A DNA stretch of 50,762 nucleotides, taken from Candidatus Brevefilum sp. (lineage in GTDB: Bacteria > Chloroflexota > Anaerolineae > Anaerolineales > Anaerolineaceae). Position numbers and translations under genes: made by a program. The DNA lies in the NCBI GenBank assembly GCA_029210815.1, contig JARGGB010000015.1:1-50762 (forward strand). The letters run 5' to 3'. The notes under the pieces are model-generated. The model did no database searches. It saw nothing but the letters and a program-made list of their open reading frames with translations, and was not told where the DNA came from. This document shows positions 1 through 9,700 of the stretch, piece after piece (the first letter of the stretch is position 1; each line of letters starts with the position of its first letter).

Positions 1-421
1 GATTCGGTTTCTCCATTTCAAAGGTTTGAAATGGTCTGTGCTTTTCAGCTTCTTCTGGGTCAATGCTATCTTCTCGCCTCAATATCTCAGTTATGGTGCT
101 GGCTGCCGGTATGTTGTCATGCCCCTTTCTTTCCAGATAGGCTTTGATCTTTCGACCACCCCAAGCAGGATGATCTGTCCTAACTCCATTAACCAGATCT
201 TCAATGACTGTTGGCGTTTTATTTGGGCTGTGGCGAGGGCGTCGCGATCGATCTACTAAAGCTGTCTTTCCGCCTTCCCGAAATCTCTTGAGCCATTTAT
301 ATCCCGTTTTACGACTGATCCCAAACTGTCGACAGAGTTGGCTGATATTAGCATTTTCCTTTGTTGCTAAGGCTATAAAATCTGTTCGTAGTGACATAAG
401 ATTTGCTTCTTTCCAGGGCAT
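1..421 (-). CDS. IS481-family transposase, N-terminal part (cut by window edge)
   Basis: Reading the minus strand from an ATG at 421 gives an open frame of 140 codons that runs off the left edge. It begins MPWKEANLMSLRTDF and continues through a helix-turn-helix region with the signature GISRKTGYKWLKRF (about residues 39-52). A linker with VDRSRRP and DHPAWGGRKIKAYLE follows. This is the usual N-terminal DNA-binding half of IS481-type DDE transposases. The DDE catalytic core (rve domain) would lie outside the window, so activity cannot be judged. The start is supported by GGAG shortly upstream and by the element end a further ~70 bp upstream. No frameshift or stop is seen in the visible part. 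Confidence 0.88.
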   Translation of the reverse strand, partial: MPWKEANLMSLRTDFIALATKENANISQLCRQFGISRKTGYKWLKRFREGGKTALVDRSRRPRHSPNKTPTVIEDLVNGVRTDHPAWGGRKIKAYLERKGHDNIPAASTITEILRREDSIDPEEAEKHRPFQTFEMEKPN

Positions 422-470
422 TTTTGGTCTCCTTTTCAAAACCATTTTTGCCCTTATTCTACAGAAAACT

Positions 471-516
471 GTTACCTATGTCTCCGAACATGTGTTACCT
501 ATCTCCCCGGTCTATA
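471..516. repeat. Tandem 23-bp repeat inside the IS end
   Basis: Two adjacent copies of GTTACCTATSTCYCCG (at 471-486 and 494-509) are spaced 23 bp apart. The outer one overlaps the terminal inverted repeat. They are probably duplicated transposase-binding sites at the element end. The repeat is seen directly and its role is inferred. Confidence 0.6.
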
Positions 517-518
517 CA

Positions 519-723
519 CTTTTGGCAAAGGAGAGGGCAGGGTGAGGTTTTCCATAGAAATTTGAATAATAGGTTGAGCTTAGATCTTTCCAGCCTTTGG
601 CAAGTTTCCCACCCTCACCTCAATCCTCTCCCTCGGGGAGGGAGAGGAAGAACGACTCTTACTGTCCTAGCTTAGCAAGCCAATTAAGAGGTCTTATAAG
701 ACAGCCTCAATAGTTTACCAGAT
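519..723. other. Non-coding stretch with a GC-rich palindrome
   Basis: No gene is supported here. A perfect hairpin lies at 625-647, with a 10-bp stem CCTCTCCCTC paired with GAGGGAGAGG around a 3-nt loop. A diverged inverted partner (gagagggcagggtgagg) lies at about 531-547. It resembles REP-like intergenic palindromes. It lacks a following T-tract, so it is a poor intrinsic terminator for trpB2. Confidence 0.4.
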
Positions 724-2094
724 TTAATAAAGCTCGATCTGTGGCAACCTCGCTTTGATCTCATCCTGAGAAATCTCCAGGGTATCATCAACCACCCTAC
801 CCTGGTTATAAGCATCATATGCTGCCAAATCGAGCAACCCATGACCGGAGAGGTTGAACAAAATCACTCGTTCTTCACCTTTCTCCCTGGCATCCAGAGC
901 TTCATCGATCGCGACCCTGATGGCATGCGCTGATTCAGGTGCTGGTATGATCCCCTCAGTTTGGGCAAACAAAACGCCGGCTGAAAAAGTCCCGGGTTGC
1001 GGCACAGCTACAGCTTCAATATATCCAGCATCATAGAGCATGCAAATTTGGGGCGCCATGCCGTGATAACGCAAGCCACCCGCGTGAATAGGTGCAGGAA
1101 TAAAATCGTGACCGAGGGTGAACATCTTCAGGATGGGCGCCATTTTTGCGGTATCACCATAATCAAAAGCATAAGGACCCTTTGTGAGCGTCGGGGTTGC
1201 CGTTGGCTCAACAGCCACCAACCTTGTCTTTCGCCCCTCTGTCAGGTTTTTATGGGCAAAGGGGAAAGCAACACCCCCAAAATTCGATCCACCGCCCACA
1301 CATCCGATGACCACATCCGGGTATTCATCAGCCATCTCCATTTGCTTCAAGCATTCCTGTCCGATCACCGTCTGGTGCATCAAGACATGGTTCAAAACCG
1401 AGCCCAGGCTGTACTTTTTAGCACCATTTGATTTAACAGCAGTCTCTACAGCTTCAGAAATTGCAATCCCGAGGGAACCTGGACTGTCAGGATGTTCTTC
1501 AAGATAACTACGCCCATAATCTGTTTGATCTGACGGGCTGGGAAAGATATCTGCGCCGTAGGTCTGCATAATAACACGGCGATATGGCTTTTGCTCATAG
1601 GATGCCTTAACCATGAAGACCTCAAGACTCATATCGAAGAAATTACAGGCGATGGAAAGGGCAGAACCCCACTGCCCCGCACCGGTTTCTGTGGTTAAAG
1701 ACTTGGTGCCATCGATTTTATTATAGTAGGCTTGTGCAACGGCTGTATTTGATTTATGACTGCCCGAAATGGATGCACCTTCATTTTTATAATAGATATG
1801 CGCAGGTGTACCTAAAGCCTTTTCAAGTCGGCGTGCTCGAATTAATGGGGTCGGGCGCCAGAGTTTGTAGATTTCCCGTACCTCCTCAGGAATATCAATG
1901 TAGCGGTCCTTGCTGACTTCCTGTTCAACAAGGGACATCGGAAACAACACGTTCAGAAATTCCGGTGTAATCGGCTCTTTCGTCTGCGGATTGAGTACCG
2001 GCGTTGGGTCAACGGGCATGTCTGCACTGATGTTGTACCATTGCTTGGGGATATCACTCTCGTTCAACAAATACTTATATTGCTCTTTAGACAT
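724..2094 (-). CDS. trpB: Tryptophan synthase beta chain-like protein (TrpB2 type)
   Basis: PLP-dependent fold-type II enzyme of 456 residues, which makes L-tryptophan from indole and serine. The Schiff-base lysine sits in GSHKSN (K114), the [11 protein letters not shown] motif is at about 136-146, and the phosphate-binding loop [11 protein letters not shown] is at about 264. The long N-terminal extension (about 80 residues before RPTPL) and overall length fit the TrpB2 subgroup rather than the classical ~400-residue TrpB1, which pairs with TrpA. No trpA or other trp gene is beside it, so indole salvage is plausible. The ATG at 2094 has GGAGG 6 nt upstream. Expression appears to be controlled by the Trp T-box at 2144-2476. 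Confidence 0.93.
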   Translation of the reverse strand: MSKEQYKYLLNESDIPKQWYNISADMPVDPTPVLNPQTKEPITPEFLNVLFPMSLVEQEVSKDRYIDIPEEVREIYKLWRPTPLIRARRLEKALGTPAHIYYKNEGASISGSHKSNTAVAQAYYNKIDGTKSLTTETGAGQWGSALSIACNFFDMSLEVFMVKASYEQKPYRRVIMQTYGADIFPSPSDQTDYGRSYLEEHPDSPGSLGIAISEAVETAVKSNGAKKYSLGSVLNHVLMHQTVIGQECLKQMEMADEYPDVVIGCVGGGSNFGGVAFPFAHKNLTEGRKTRLVAVEPTATPTLTKGPYAFDYGDTAKMAPILKMFTLGHDFIPAPIHAGGLRYHGMAPQICMLYDAGYIEAVAVPQPGTFSAGVLFAQTEGIIPAPESAHAIRVAIDEALDAREKGEERVILFNLSGHGLLDLAAYDAYNQGRVVDDTLEISQDEIKARLPQIELY

Positions 2095-2143
2095 TTAAAC
2101 CTCCTGGTTCTAAAAATTGGGTCAATGGCCAGAGTAATGGCGG

Positions 2144-2476
2144 AAGGGCAAATAAAAAACGCCCGTCCCAAAAATGGGACGAACGTTATTGTCCGTGGTG
2201 CCACCCAGATTAGGCAGGCTTTAAACAAAAAACCTGTTGATGATGCAACAGGAAAAGGCCAGCCTCACTCATTACTCGGGTACAGCAGATTAATGCATAT
2301 ACCTTTCACCCTGGTAACGGCGGTGTGTCCGTTTGAAGCTAATCGAGATCTTTCGCTTCAACAACTCCGAGGCCCATTCAACACGCTCGCATGTGCGGTT
2401 TCTCACCCTTCACCGCTCTCTGTAACACCGACTGCCTGCCTACTCTTCCTCATCAAGGTCTTTGGTTATTTAATTA
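2144..2476 (-). promoter_or_regulatory. T-box riboswitch leader, tryptophan-specific
   Basis: On the minus strand this leader has all the hallmarks of a T-box. The Stem I start is GATGAGGAAGAGTA, and the distal motif is AGAGAGCGG followed by GGTGAGAAACCGC. A specifier region GAATGGGCCTCGGAGTTG follows, in which TGG (2376-2374) is the Trp codon. The T-box sequence TGGGTGGCACCACGG (2193-2207) pairs with the tRNA acceptor end. Next comes the terminator CGTCCC-ATTTTT-GGGACG (2164-2181) with a T-run at 2150-2160. Uncharged tRNA-Trp should stabilise the antiterminator and switch on trpB2. The specifier assignment rests on its position before the GGAGT segment. Family features are well established. 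Confidence 0.92.
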
Positions 2477-2482
2477 AGAACA

Positions 2483-2510
2483 ATTATAGGGAAACAACCG
2501 GGTTTGTCAA
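2483..2510 (-). promoter_or_regulatory. Sigma-70 promoter of the T-box/trpB2 transcript
   Basis: Perfect TTGACA (2510-2505), a 16-bp spacer and a perfect TATAAT (2488-2483) on the minus strand, directly upstream of the T-box Stem I. The start site is expected near 2476. Confidence 0.88.
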
Positions 2511-2533
2511 GGGGTCATTGTTTTTTGACTAAA

Positions 2534-2818
2534 TGGGCATATAAATAAAATCTCCTGACCTGAGAAATTGTGAGAAAACAATTGGTGAAAGGGAAATTTT
2601 TTAATGTAGGTTTTGGAGAAATTTTTTCTTAATAACAGCATCTTTGTAAGAACCTAATAAATAGTTTAGTTTATTTGGATACCAGCACACCTGAAAGCCC
2701 AGCTGGGTTCAAGCCTGCGTAGAGAAGCAAGGTATATAAAGAAACCCGGTCCCTTTTTGGGGGACCGGGATTGTCTATTTTTAGTCGAGAAAGCGACCTG
2801 TCAGCTGTCCATATTGCA
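2534..2818. other. Intergenic region between trpB2 leader and exported protein gene
   Basis: Apart from the terminator at 2738-2769, no gene or clear signal is seen. The sequence is AT-rich, and the short frames here lack ribosome-binding sites and recognisable content. Confidence 0.4.
2738..2769 (-). terminator. Intrinsic terminator of the Ig/MBG-domain protein gene
   Basis: A perfect 9-bp stem, CCCGGTCCC (2745-2753) with GGGACCGGG (2761-2769). On the minus strand it is followed by TTTCTTTATA, about 50 nt past the stop codon at 2819. Confidence 0.8.
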
Positions 2819-5800
2819 TCACTTGTGTTTCTTCGGAACGATTGGTTCTTCAGGTTCTTCATTAGAATAATTCGGCGTATGCGGTACTACAATGTTTCCG
2901 CCGCCTATCGTTACTGCGTTCGTCGGTGCGGGTTTTTCCAGTGCGAGCCTATCCATCCCTCGCACCCAGAACTTATCGACGCCGGTGCCTGGCTCGTTGC
3001 AGTCCCCAACATAAACCGAGAACGGAATTCCGCCAAGGGTGACGTACCCACCGAGTCCTTCATTCGCTTCAGGATCCCATGTCTCATAGGTCGACTTGCC
3101 GCTAAAGGTCGCAATACCGCATCCATTGATGTCCTTGAGTGCCAGCCCGTCGAGCGCGTTGCTCTTCAGGCGTGAGATGGTACCATCCGCATGATGACGG
3201 ATAACCAGCAGGTTGCCCTGGATATTGGTGGCTTTTTTGTTGTATTTCATCGTGAAGCCAAAGTTTGTCTTCTCGGTGGTACCGGGCCAGTAGAACCAGC
3301 CGCCGCCGGTGGCATAGCCGAGACTCGGGTCGAACACAGTGAACCCATCGAAACTTTCACCGAAGTAATAATCCCCATATATAAGGGCGACAACGTCGTA
3401 GGTATCGACCGCGATAGCCTGGCTATTCGTGCATGTAAAGGTCTTCACACCATCATAACCCGTACCCTCAACAGCCGCTGTGCAATCGAGTGTGATCGCG
3501 CCGCCGCCGGATAGGGGTTCCAGCTTTACAATTAAGCCAGCATTATTGATGTCTCCAGCTATTGCTGATTCAGCAGGCATATCCGGAAGCTTTTCTCTAA
3601 CCTTCAGCACAAGGGTTAACTCGTTAGCATTCAGCGGCCCCTCAGGAGCTGAGACCTGGAGTGCGGCAGGGTTACCATCGTCAAAGGTTATGATTGCGTT
3701 CTCCCTGGTTACGGTAAAAGTGCCTTCTACGTAGCTAAAGGTGTAGTTGTTGTCCTCGCCACCTGAGCAGGTAATTGGATAATCACCTGCAGGGCTCACG
3801 GTCAGACGTGTTGTCGAACAGGTTGGCTTAGTGTTGATTACACTCACATCCTCGCCCAGCACAAAACCAGCGTACTGGAACGTCAACGGGGATGGACTTG
3901 CGTCGCTGTACTGAGCTGTCTGGTTGTCAGCGGTGATGGTCAGCGATGCCTTGTCGACATGGAAGTTGCCTGCCACGTAGCTGAAGGCATAGTTGGCGTC
4001 CACACCGCCCGAACAACTGGTCGGGTAGTCACCAGGTCCGCTGCCCTGGACGTAAGTCGTGCTGCAGGTGGGCGCCTTATCGAGATCGCCCCCGTCGTCA
4101 CCCAGCACAAAGCCCGCATAACTGGGCGTGATCCCGGGTGCCGGGTCGCCGTAGATACCATCAGTAGGGCTTAAAGCAGTCACTGTCAGCGCAGCTTTGT
4201 TCACCGTTAGCGTCGCCGCACTGCTGATCGCGGTCCCGCATGCATTACTGAACTCAGCCCGGAACTGGTTACCGCTCATTAGGACAGTCGGGTTGGCAAT
4301 AGTCAGGTTCGAGGTAGTAGCGCCAGGAACAAGATCCCATGTCGTCCCATTTGTACTTCTACGCCACTGGACGCTCGGCGCGGTTCCGGAGGCTGCAGCC
4401 GAAAAGGTCGCGCTGGGGACTCCATAGGTCACTGTTTGGTTAGAAGGTTGCGTGGTAACCACCGGTGCGGTATTGACAGTCAGAATAGCGGCGGAAGTGG
4501 TAGCAGACCCGGCCGAGTTTGTAAAGACCGCATGGTAACGCTTCCCGTTATCCCCAGACGCCGCTGTGAAGGTATACGTCATCGATGTGGCGCCGGAAAT
4601 GTTGTTCCAGGTTGTCCCGCCGTCATTACTTACCTGCCACTGTATAGTCGGCGCAGGTATCCCGCTGGCAGCCGCCGTGAAGCTTACACTGCTCCCAGCG
4701 CAGGTCGTGTGATTCGCAGGTTGGGTTGTAATCACCGGCGCTTGCGCGGTCACTTCGGTTACCTCCTGCGTGATAGTCAGGCTCGTGATCGTGCCCCCTT
4801 CATCCGTATACATGGCGAAGATGTTGTGGAAGCCGACAGCCAACGCCGATGTCGAGAAGGTAAAGGCGTAAGAGCCCGTACCGCTGGCGGTGGGGCCTGA
4901 CCCTAAGCCCAAAAGCTCGGGGCCCCATGCACCGAACCCGAGGTAAACCATTTCCATAAAATTGACAGTCCCACCAGGCGTGGTGCCGTTCTCATCCCAT
5001 AATGTCGCCGTGAATGTCACTTCACTCCCAAATTGGGAAGAATTCGGCGAGGAGGTAAGCGTCAATCGGTTAATCATCCACTGCCGTGAAACCGCATAGT
5101 CGTCAGTAGCTCCCGCGGGTTTCACACCGAAGTAATAGGCGTTACCACGAGAAAGACCGGTGTATGTACGAGGGCTGGTGCACGGAACCCATTCCTCCAG
5201 TAAAACAGTGTTCTGGGTACTGTATTCATACTCAAGCAGAGAGCACACCAGATCGACACCCTCCGGAACGCTGGAAAAAGTGAGGGTTGCTTCGGTACTT
5301 TCAATGTATTGTGCCGGACCGCCTGTGATGCTTATCTGTGGCACACCGATGGTCCATTGGTGCACCGCCATTGTCGATTCTGTGAGAGGGGCTCCCTGGG
5401 CTTTCACCCCGAACCAATGAGCACTCCCAAGGGAGAGATCAGTGTATACTTTCGGACTATTGCAAGGTGACCAGGTCCAGGTGTCGGGGGTAAAGTCATA
5501 ACTTTCGGACAAGCTGCACTCGAACTCAGCACCCGCAGTGTCGCTGCTGAACTCGAAGGTTGCTTGCGTGCTGTAAGTGATCTCGGGAGGTGCACTGGTT
5601 ATGGTCACAGATGGCCAGATCCGGTCTGTTACCATCTGGTAGATAGGATTAACGCCAGTAGATATGTCACCGCCGCTACCATTGTCATAGCCAGCGAAGA
5701 TCGCATGATCACCGATAGCTAGCGTAGAAGTCAAGAACGTGTACTCATATGAATCCCCCCCGAGTGAGGTTGCGGTCGTGTCTTCACCCAGGATTATCGG

Positions 5801-6097
5801 CGTCAAGCTGTACCCCTCCATCACCAATTCAAAGAAGATGACCTTCCCGGTCGGCGCCCCGCCGCTGGTGGACACAACTGCTGTGAACGTCACTGTATCC
5901 CCGTAAACAGATGGGTTCAGCGAAGAGGTCAGACTAGTAAAACCAACGAATGAATCGGCATTCACAATCAACGTGGTGCTTACGCCCTGTACGGAGGCTG
6001 CAGGAACCACGATCAACAGGATCAACACCACTGCTATGGCTATTTTCTTTTTCAGTAGGACATTTCCAATAAAAATCCGATTAATTAAGCCTTTCAT
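2819..6097 (-). CDS. Large exported protein with Ig-like and MBG-type repeats
   Basis: 1092 residues. The N terminus is basic and followed by a hydrophobic stretch (about 16-36, KKKIAIAVVLILLIVV), consistent with a signal peptide or anchor. After it come an Ig-like domain (about 55-150) and two copies of a Cys-containing repeat with TYSTQATFEFSS / ESTEATLTFSS and YFGVK (about 160-345). A second Ig-like domain follows (about 345-450), then two I-set-like repeats starting ITTQPANHTT and VTTQPSNQTV (about 455-635). Two MBG/YDG-type repeats follow (IYGDPAPGITPSYAGFVLGDD and its partner, about 637-790). The C-terminal region carries ATGGGWFYWPG...FGFTMKY and a charged tail EEPIVPKKHK. No catalytic motif is seen. 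Adhesion or a surface structural role is inferred. It is the second gene of a duplicated module, and its base composition is clearly richer in GC than its neighbours. SD AGGAG precedes the ATG. Confidence 0.85.
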   Translation of the reverse strand: MKGLINRIFIGNVLLKKKIAIAVVLILLIVVPAASVQGVSTTLIVNADSFVGFTSLTSSLNPSVYGDTVTFTAVVSTSGGAPTGKVIFFELVMEGYSLTPIILGEDTTATSLGGDSYEYTFLTSTLAIGDHAIFAGYDNGSGGDISTGVNPIYQMVTDRIWPSVTITSAPPEITYSTQATFEFSSDTAGAEFECSLSESYDFTPDTWTWSPCNSPKVYTDLSLGSAHWFGVKAQGAPLTESTMAVHQWTIGVPQISITGGPAQYIESTEATLTFSSVPEGVDLVCSLLEYEYSTQNTVLLEEWVPCTSPRTYTGLSRGNAYYFGVKPAGATDDYAVSRQWMINRLTLTSSPNSSQFGSEVTFTATLWDENGTTPGGTVNFMEMVYLGFGAWGPELLGLGSGPTASGTGSYAFTFSTSALAVGFHNIFAMYTDEGGTITSLTITQEVTEVTAQAPVITTQPANHTTCAGSSVSFTAAASGIPAPTIQWQVSNDGGTTWNNISGATSMTYTFTAASGDNGKRYHAVFTNSAGSATTSAAILTVNTAPVVTTQPSNQTVTYGVPSATFSAAASGTAPSVQWRRSTNGTTWDLVPGATTSNLTIANPTVLMSGNQFRAEFSNACGTAISSAATLTVNKAALTVTALSPTDGIYGDPAPGITPSYAGFVLGDDGGDLDKAPTCSTTYVQGSGPGDYPTSCSGGVDANYAFSYVAGNFHVDKASLTITADNQTAQYSDASPSPLTFQYAGFVLGEDVSVINTKPTCSTTRLTVSPAGDYPITCSGGEDNNYTFSYVEGTFTVTRENAIITFDDGNPAALQVSAPEGPLNANELTLVLKVREKLPDMPAESAIAGDINNAGLIVKLEPLSGGGAITLDCTAAVEGTGYDGVKTFTCTNSQAIAVDTYDVVALIYGDYYFGESFDGFTVFDPSLGYATGGGWFYWPGTTEKTNFGFTMKYNKKATNIQGNLLVIRHHADGTISRLKSNALDGLALKDINGCGIATFSGKSTYETWDPEANEGLGGYVTLGGIPFSVYVGDCNEPGTGVDKFWVRGMDRLALEKPAPTNAVTIGGGNIVVPHTPNYSNEEPEEPIVPKKHK

Positions 6098-6229
6098 TTT
6101 TTACTCCTTTTTTCCATCCTCAAGTACCAAAATTTCTTACTAAACAAAATCTCAATTTGATTTAAATGCATAAATTTACTTACCAACACCTCCTCTACCA
6201 TAATCGCAGCCCCTTTTCTTTTCCATTGG

Positions 6230-6505
6230 TTACCCTGTTTGATTGGCATTCAGCTTGCTCAATTCCTCTACCGTTACCACCTTGCTGGGCTGCTGCTTTA
6301 GCAACCCCATATCAAGATCACCCGGTGGGTCTGACAGGTCAAAAAGGATCACTGCAGGTGTCATTGCTTCCAGACTCTGTCTGGCGACCGGGTCCTGGGG
6401 ATCGATTTCGCATACATCCAAGCCATGCTCACGTTTCAAACAAGCACCTATTCCTGCAAGATACAAAGACCTGCCAAAGATGACAACGCTTTTCTTGAAC
6501 GACAT
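6230..6505 (-). CDS. Small receiver-like protein, shortened paralogue
   Basis: 91 residues, clearly homologous along its length to the protein at 11028-11390. Shared segments are IFGRSLYLAGIGACL / IYGRSLSLAGISACL, ILFDLSDPPGDLD / ILYDLNDPPNDLD, and KVVTVEELS / RVVTAGELS. Compared with the 120-residue copy it lacks about 21 residues in the middle (after LLKQQP) and the charged C terminus, with the reading frame kept. The pattern resembles a degenerate receiver domain. A hydrophobic strand 1 has YGRS/FGRS where active receivers have an acidic pair, and an Asp sits in the position of the phospho-acceptor (LFDL). It starts at ATG with GAGGAA upstream, 30 nt from a conserved promoter. The exported-protein gene 2819-6097 follows 132 nt downstream. 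Function is unknown. Confidence 0.75.
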   Translation of the reverse strand: MSFKKSVVIFGRSLYLAGIGACLKREHGLDVCEIDPQDPVARQSLEAMTPAVILFDLSDPPGDLDMGLLKQQPSKVVTVEELSKLNANQTG

Positions 6506-6535
6506 TGAATTTCCTCGTATTGTTGGGACACTTAT

Positions 6536-6602
6536 AGTGTATAAAGAATTTTGAAAAAATAAAATGAACGAAAGTACAGTCTGAACAAAATAAAAGTACA
6601 GT
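6536..6602 (-). promoter_or_regulatory. Module promoter 1 with two 22-bp-spaced activator-type boxes
   Basis: Reading the minus strand: ACTGTACTTT (6602-6593), a second ACTGTACTTT (6580-6571) exactly 22 bp on, 27 bp, then TATACACT (6543-6536) with ATAAGTG after it, and the ATG at 6505. No good -35 element is visible. This layout is nearly identical to that at 11420-11486. The direct-repeat boxes two helical turns apart suggest a dimeric activator, possibly the NarL-type regulator at 12169-12879 (inference). Confidence 0.72.
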
Positions 6603-6712
6603 TCATCAAGATTTGCTTTTGAACCTAAAAATCAATACAAAGATGTTTTTGACCTTTTGTAAAAAAGCCATGGTCGATTTTAATAAGAATTGATAAATCC
6701 ACAAATTTAAAC

Positions 6713-6749
6713 AAAAAATTGGGGATTCCTACAATCGAGAAATCCCCAA
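6713..6749 (-). terminator. Intrinsic terminator of the beta-helix protein gene
   Basis: Perfect 9-bp stem TTGGGGATT (6719-6727) / AATCCCCAA (6741-6749). On the minus strand it is followed by TTTTTT (6718-6713), about 30 nt after the stop of the gene at 6780. Confidence 0.85.
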
Positions 6750-6779
6750 TCAACTTCTTTACCCTTTCGGAAGTTTTCG

Positions 6780-9700
6780 TTAATCCGCGCTGCCGCTAAT
6801 GATCAATGGCATAAACACTTCCCAGAATATCGGCTCCTGTTCAAGCTCATAAGCGCCGATATCGCAGCTTGAACCCTGTGGGCGTGTTATACCGCGCTGG
6901 TCAATTGTCACCGTACAGCTTGGTGCCGCGTCAATCGCTGGCGACCCCTCAAGCAAAGCCATTGTCGGTGTGTGCCCTGGAGAATTGATCACCAGTGCAC
7001 CCAATAATGGATCCAGCGGCGTTTCAGCAGTTCCTACCAGGTCACTCGCTGCCCAATCATTGGTAGAACCGGTCGGGTCGCCGATCAGGTTTCCGCCATG
7101 GGATTCGAAACTACCATAGACGTCAAGCCACTTTGCATGACCGGCCGTTGCTGGATCGGTCATATCTGTGTTCCCCGCCACGATGCTGTTTTGGATCTCA
7201 AGCTGGCCGTTTCCTGTTGGATCGATATAAATTCCAGCACCACCTCCCCGTTCTTCTCCAGGTTCTTCAAAATCGGCATTGGAGAGATTTCCGCTGACAG
7301 TGGTATGAATGAGTTTTACCACGCAATCATTGCCCACGAAGATGCCGCCGCCGTAATTATTGGTGATATTCCCGCTGATCGTCGAGTTGATCAATGTCGT
7401 CGTTGCATCGTTATAGGCTGTGGTCACACCCGCACCCCCTAATGTGCCTGTCCCTTCATTCCCTGTCACAGTACAGCGGTTCAATATCAGATGTCCACCA
7501 TCATTAAAGATTCCGCCACCAGCAAAAGCCACAATATTTCCGGGGCCAATCACACAGTCCGTCATGGTCAAGCTGCTGCCTTCGGAGAGAGCCACACCGC
7601 CACCCTGAAAACTCCATCCATCTTTAATCGTCAATCCAGAAATGGATGCTATCACCGGAATTTCATATCCAGAGACTGAAATGACACGGCTGACATCATT
7701 CCCGCTGATTGCAAGCTGGTCTGCCCCTGGGCCAATTATTGTCAGGTCTTTGTTGATCCTGATCTGCTCACCACTCAATACAATCGTGCCAGGTAGTTCA
7801 CTGAGGAGTCCCTCAAAGTCAATACTATCACCGCTAATGGCATAATGAACCGCTTCACGCAAACTGCAGTGGGTGCTGTCGCAGGCACCATTGTCAATAT
7901 CATCAAAAGTGTTCACATGCCATGTGATTGGCTCTTGGACGGTCAGATCGATTATGGCAGTGCTCGTATGGTAGTTATTGTCGGTCACCTGGAATTCAAA
8001 ACTATCTGCACCTGTGCTGCCGTCGGGTGTATAAGTGATGATCCAATAATAGGTCACCTCGAATTTCCCGGTTTCTCCATTAAATCCTATCTCATAACTG
8101 GTTTGAATCAATTCATCAAGCGTTCCAAGAACAGGGTCTGATATGATTTCAATTTCCAGCTTATCTGGAAGAAAATCGACCACATCAGGATCTTTCGCGA
8201 TCAATTCAATCGTTGTTGGGATGGTCGACACAACTGTCAAATTGTCACCATAGGCTTTAGGGGCTTCATTAGGTGCGATCACCAAGGAAATGGTGGCTGG
8301 ATCAGAAGTTAAACCAGCGTCACTTGCCGTGAAAGTGAAAGTGTCTGATCCATTATAGGGGGGTTCACTGATATCGGGGGTGTAATCTGCAACTGCTGAA
8401 CAAACACGTACGCCTGATCCATCTTCATCATATTCACAGGCCTCAAAGACTGGTGTGGTTACTGTTCCATGGACAGGCGGGTCAACAACTTCGAAGGATA
8501 AGTCGTCATTTCCCTGCAAATCGAATGCCTCTAATCTTATCCGGGAGTGTCCAACTTCTCCCACAAGCCACTCACCATCCCAGGCTTCTGGGGGCAGGCT
8601 GGCTGGATCCAGAACTTCAAGGTTCCTCGTTATAGATTCGCTGCTGCCAACGCCTTCTTCTGTTACATACCCCGTTACAGTATACGTATCAGCTGCTGGA
8701 TAAATATGTTCAGGGAATTCACACTCATGATCGGGATCTGCAGGCATTGTTTGCGGATCGCTGCCGTCACCCCAATCGATGGTACATGTAAAAGGGCCAA
8801 TATCCCAATCAATAAAACGGATATCTGCATATACCGGATTGTTAATATAAGCTGGCTCCTGGATGAAGGTAATATAAACATCCTTTGGTGGTACATTGTT
8901 AATTGTTACCCATTGTTGATCTCTTACATAACCATTAATCGAATTGATCCAATAATCCATGCAGATTTGATAGCTGCCGCTTTCATTAAATACAGCATAA
9001 AGATTATTGGTAATTGTGGACACATAGGTGTCACATGTATCACCAGGGTTATCTCCTCGCCACCAATTAAGGCTGGTGCTGCCCAGGTCGGATATGGCTG
9101 CGAAATTCACACCTTCAAACTGATTTGGGTTTTCTGGAGACCAGGAAAATGCCCGTTCCGGGCCAATCCAAAATCCATAGGTTTTCTTTCCTTTGACACC
9201 CAACGCATCCGAAGCCTGGATTTCTACTGAAAAAGATCCATGCTCTGTTGGTGTTCCTGATAAGGTGATCGTCCCCGCATCCGAATCAACATCATAAGTT
9301 AACCAAGATGGAATGCTGACCGGATCGATGGTATAGGGTGCCAAGCCTCCTGAAAGAGTGACAACCTGGCTGTAAACCTCGCCAACCTTACCTGTGGGAA
9401 GAGTCCCTGGACTGAAAACCAATGCAGGAAACACCGTCAGGGAATATTCTTTACTGAAATCAACATCTGTTGAGTCATGCCATATTGCTGTAAATGTTAT
9501 TACACCGGGTGTATGTGGGTCTGCAGCATTATCATCACTCATAAGCATACCGGTTTCATTGTAAAGAGTGAATGGTACTTCTATTAACCCACTACTGCTC
9601 CAACTGTAAGGTGGGGTGCCACCAACAGCGGTTAACTGCTGGCTGTAATGAAATCCAACTGTGGCTGGCGGCAGGGTATGGGGCAGGATGTCAAATTCGA

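Larger units (their letters stand above)
1..518 (-). mobile_element. IS481-type insertion sequence, one end only
   Basis: The transposase fragment is followed at 493-518 by a sequence that, read inward on the minus strand, begins TGTATAGACCGGGGAGATAG. This is typical of an IS481 terminal inverted repeat, and 518 is taken as the outer boundary. The opposite end and any target duplication lie beyond the window, so completeness cannot be assessed. Confidence 0.7.

Noticed and set aside
625-647. Intrinsic terminator of trpB2
   Set aside because: No T-run follows on either strand. It fits a REP-like palindrome better.
2771-4900. Several plus-strand open frames opposite the Ig/MBG-domain gene
   Set aside because: They are antisense shadows of a GC-rich repeat-protein gene, with no SD and no recognisable domains.
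6230-6505. Pseudogene of the small receiver-like protein
   Set aside because: The shorter length comes from an in-frame loss. The start, SD, promoter boxes and stop are intact, so a functional short form is equally possible.
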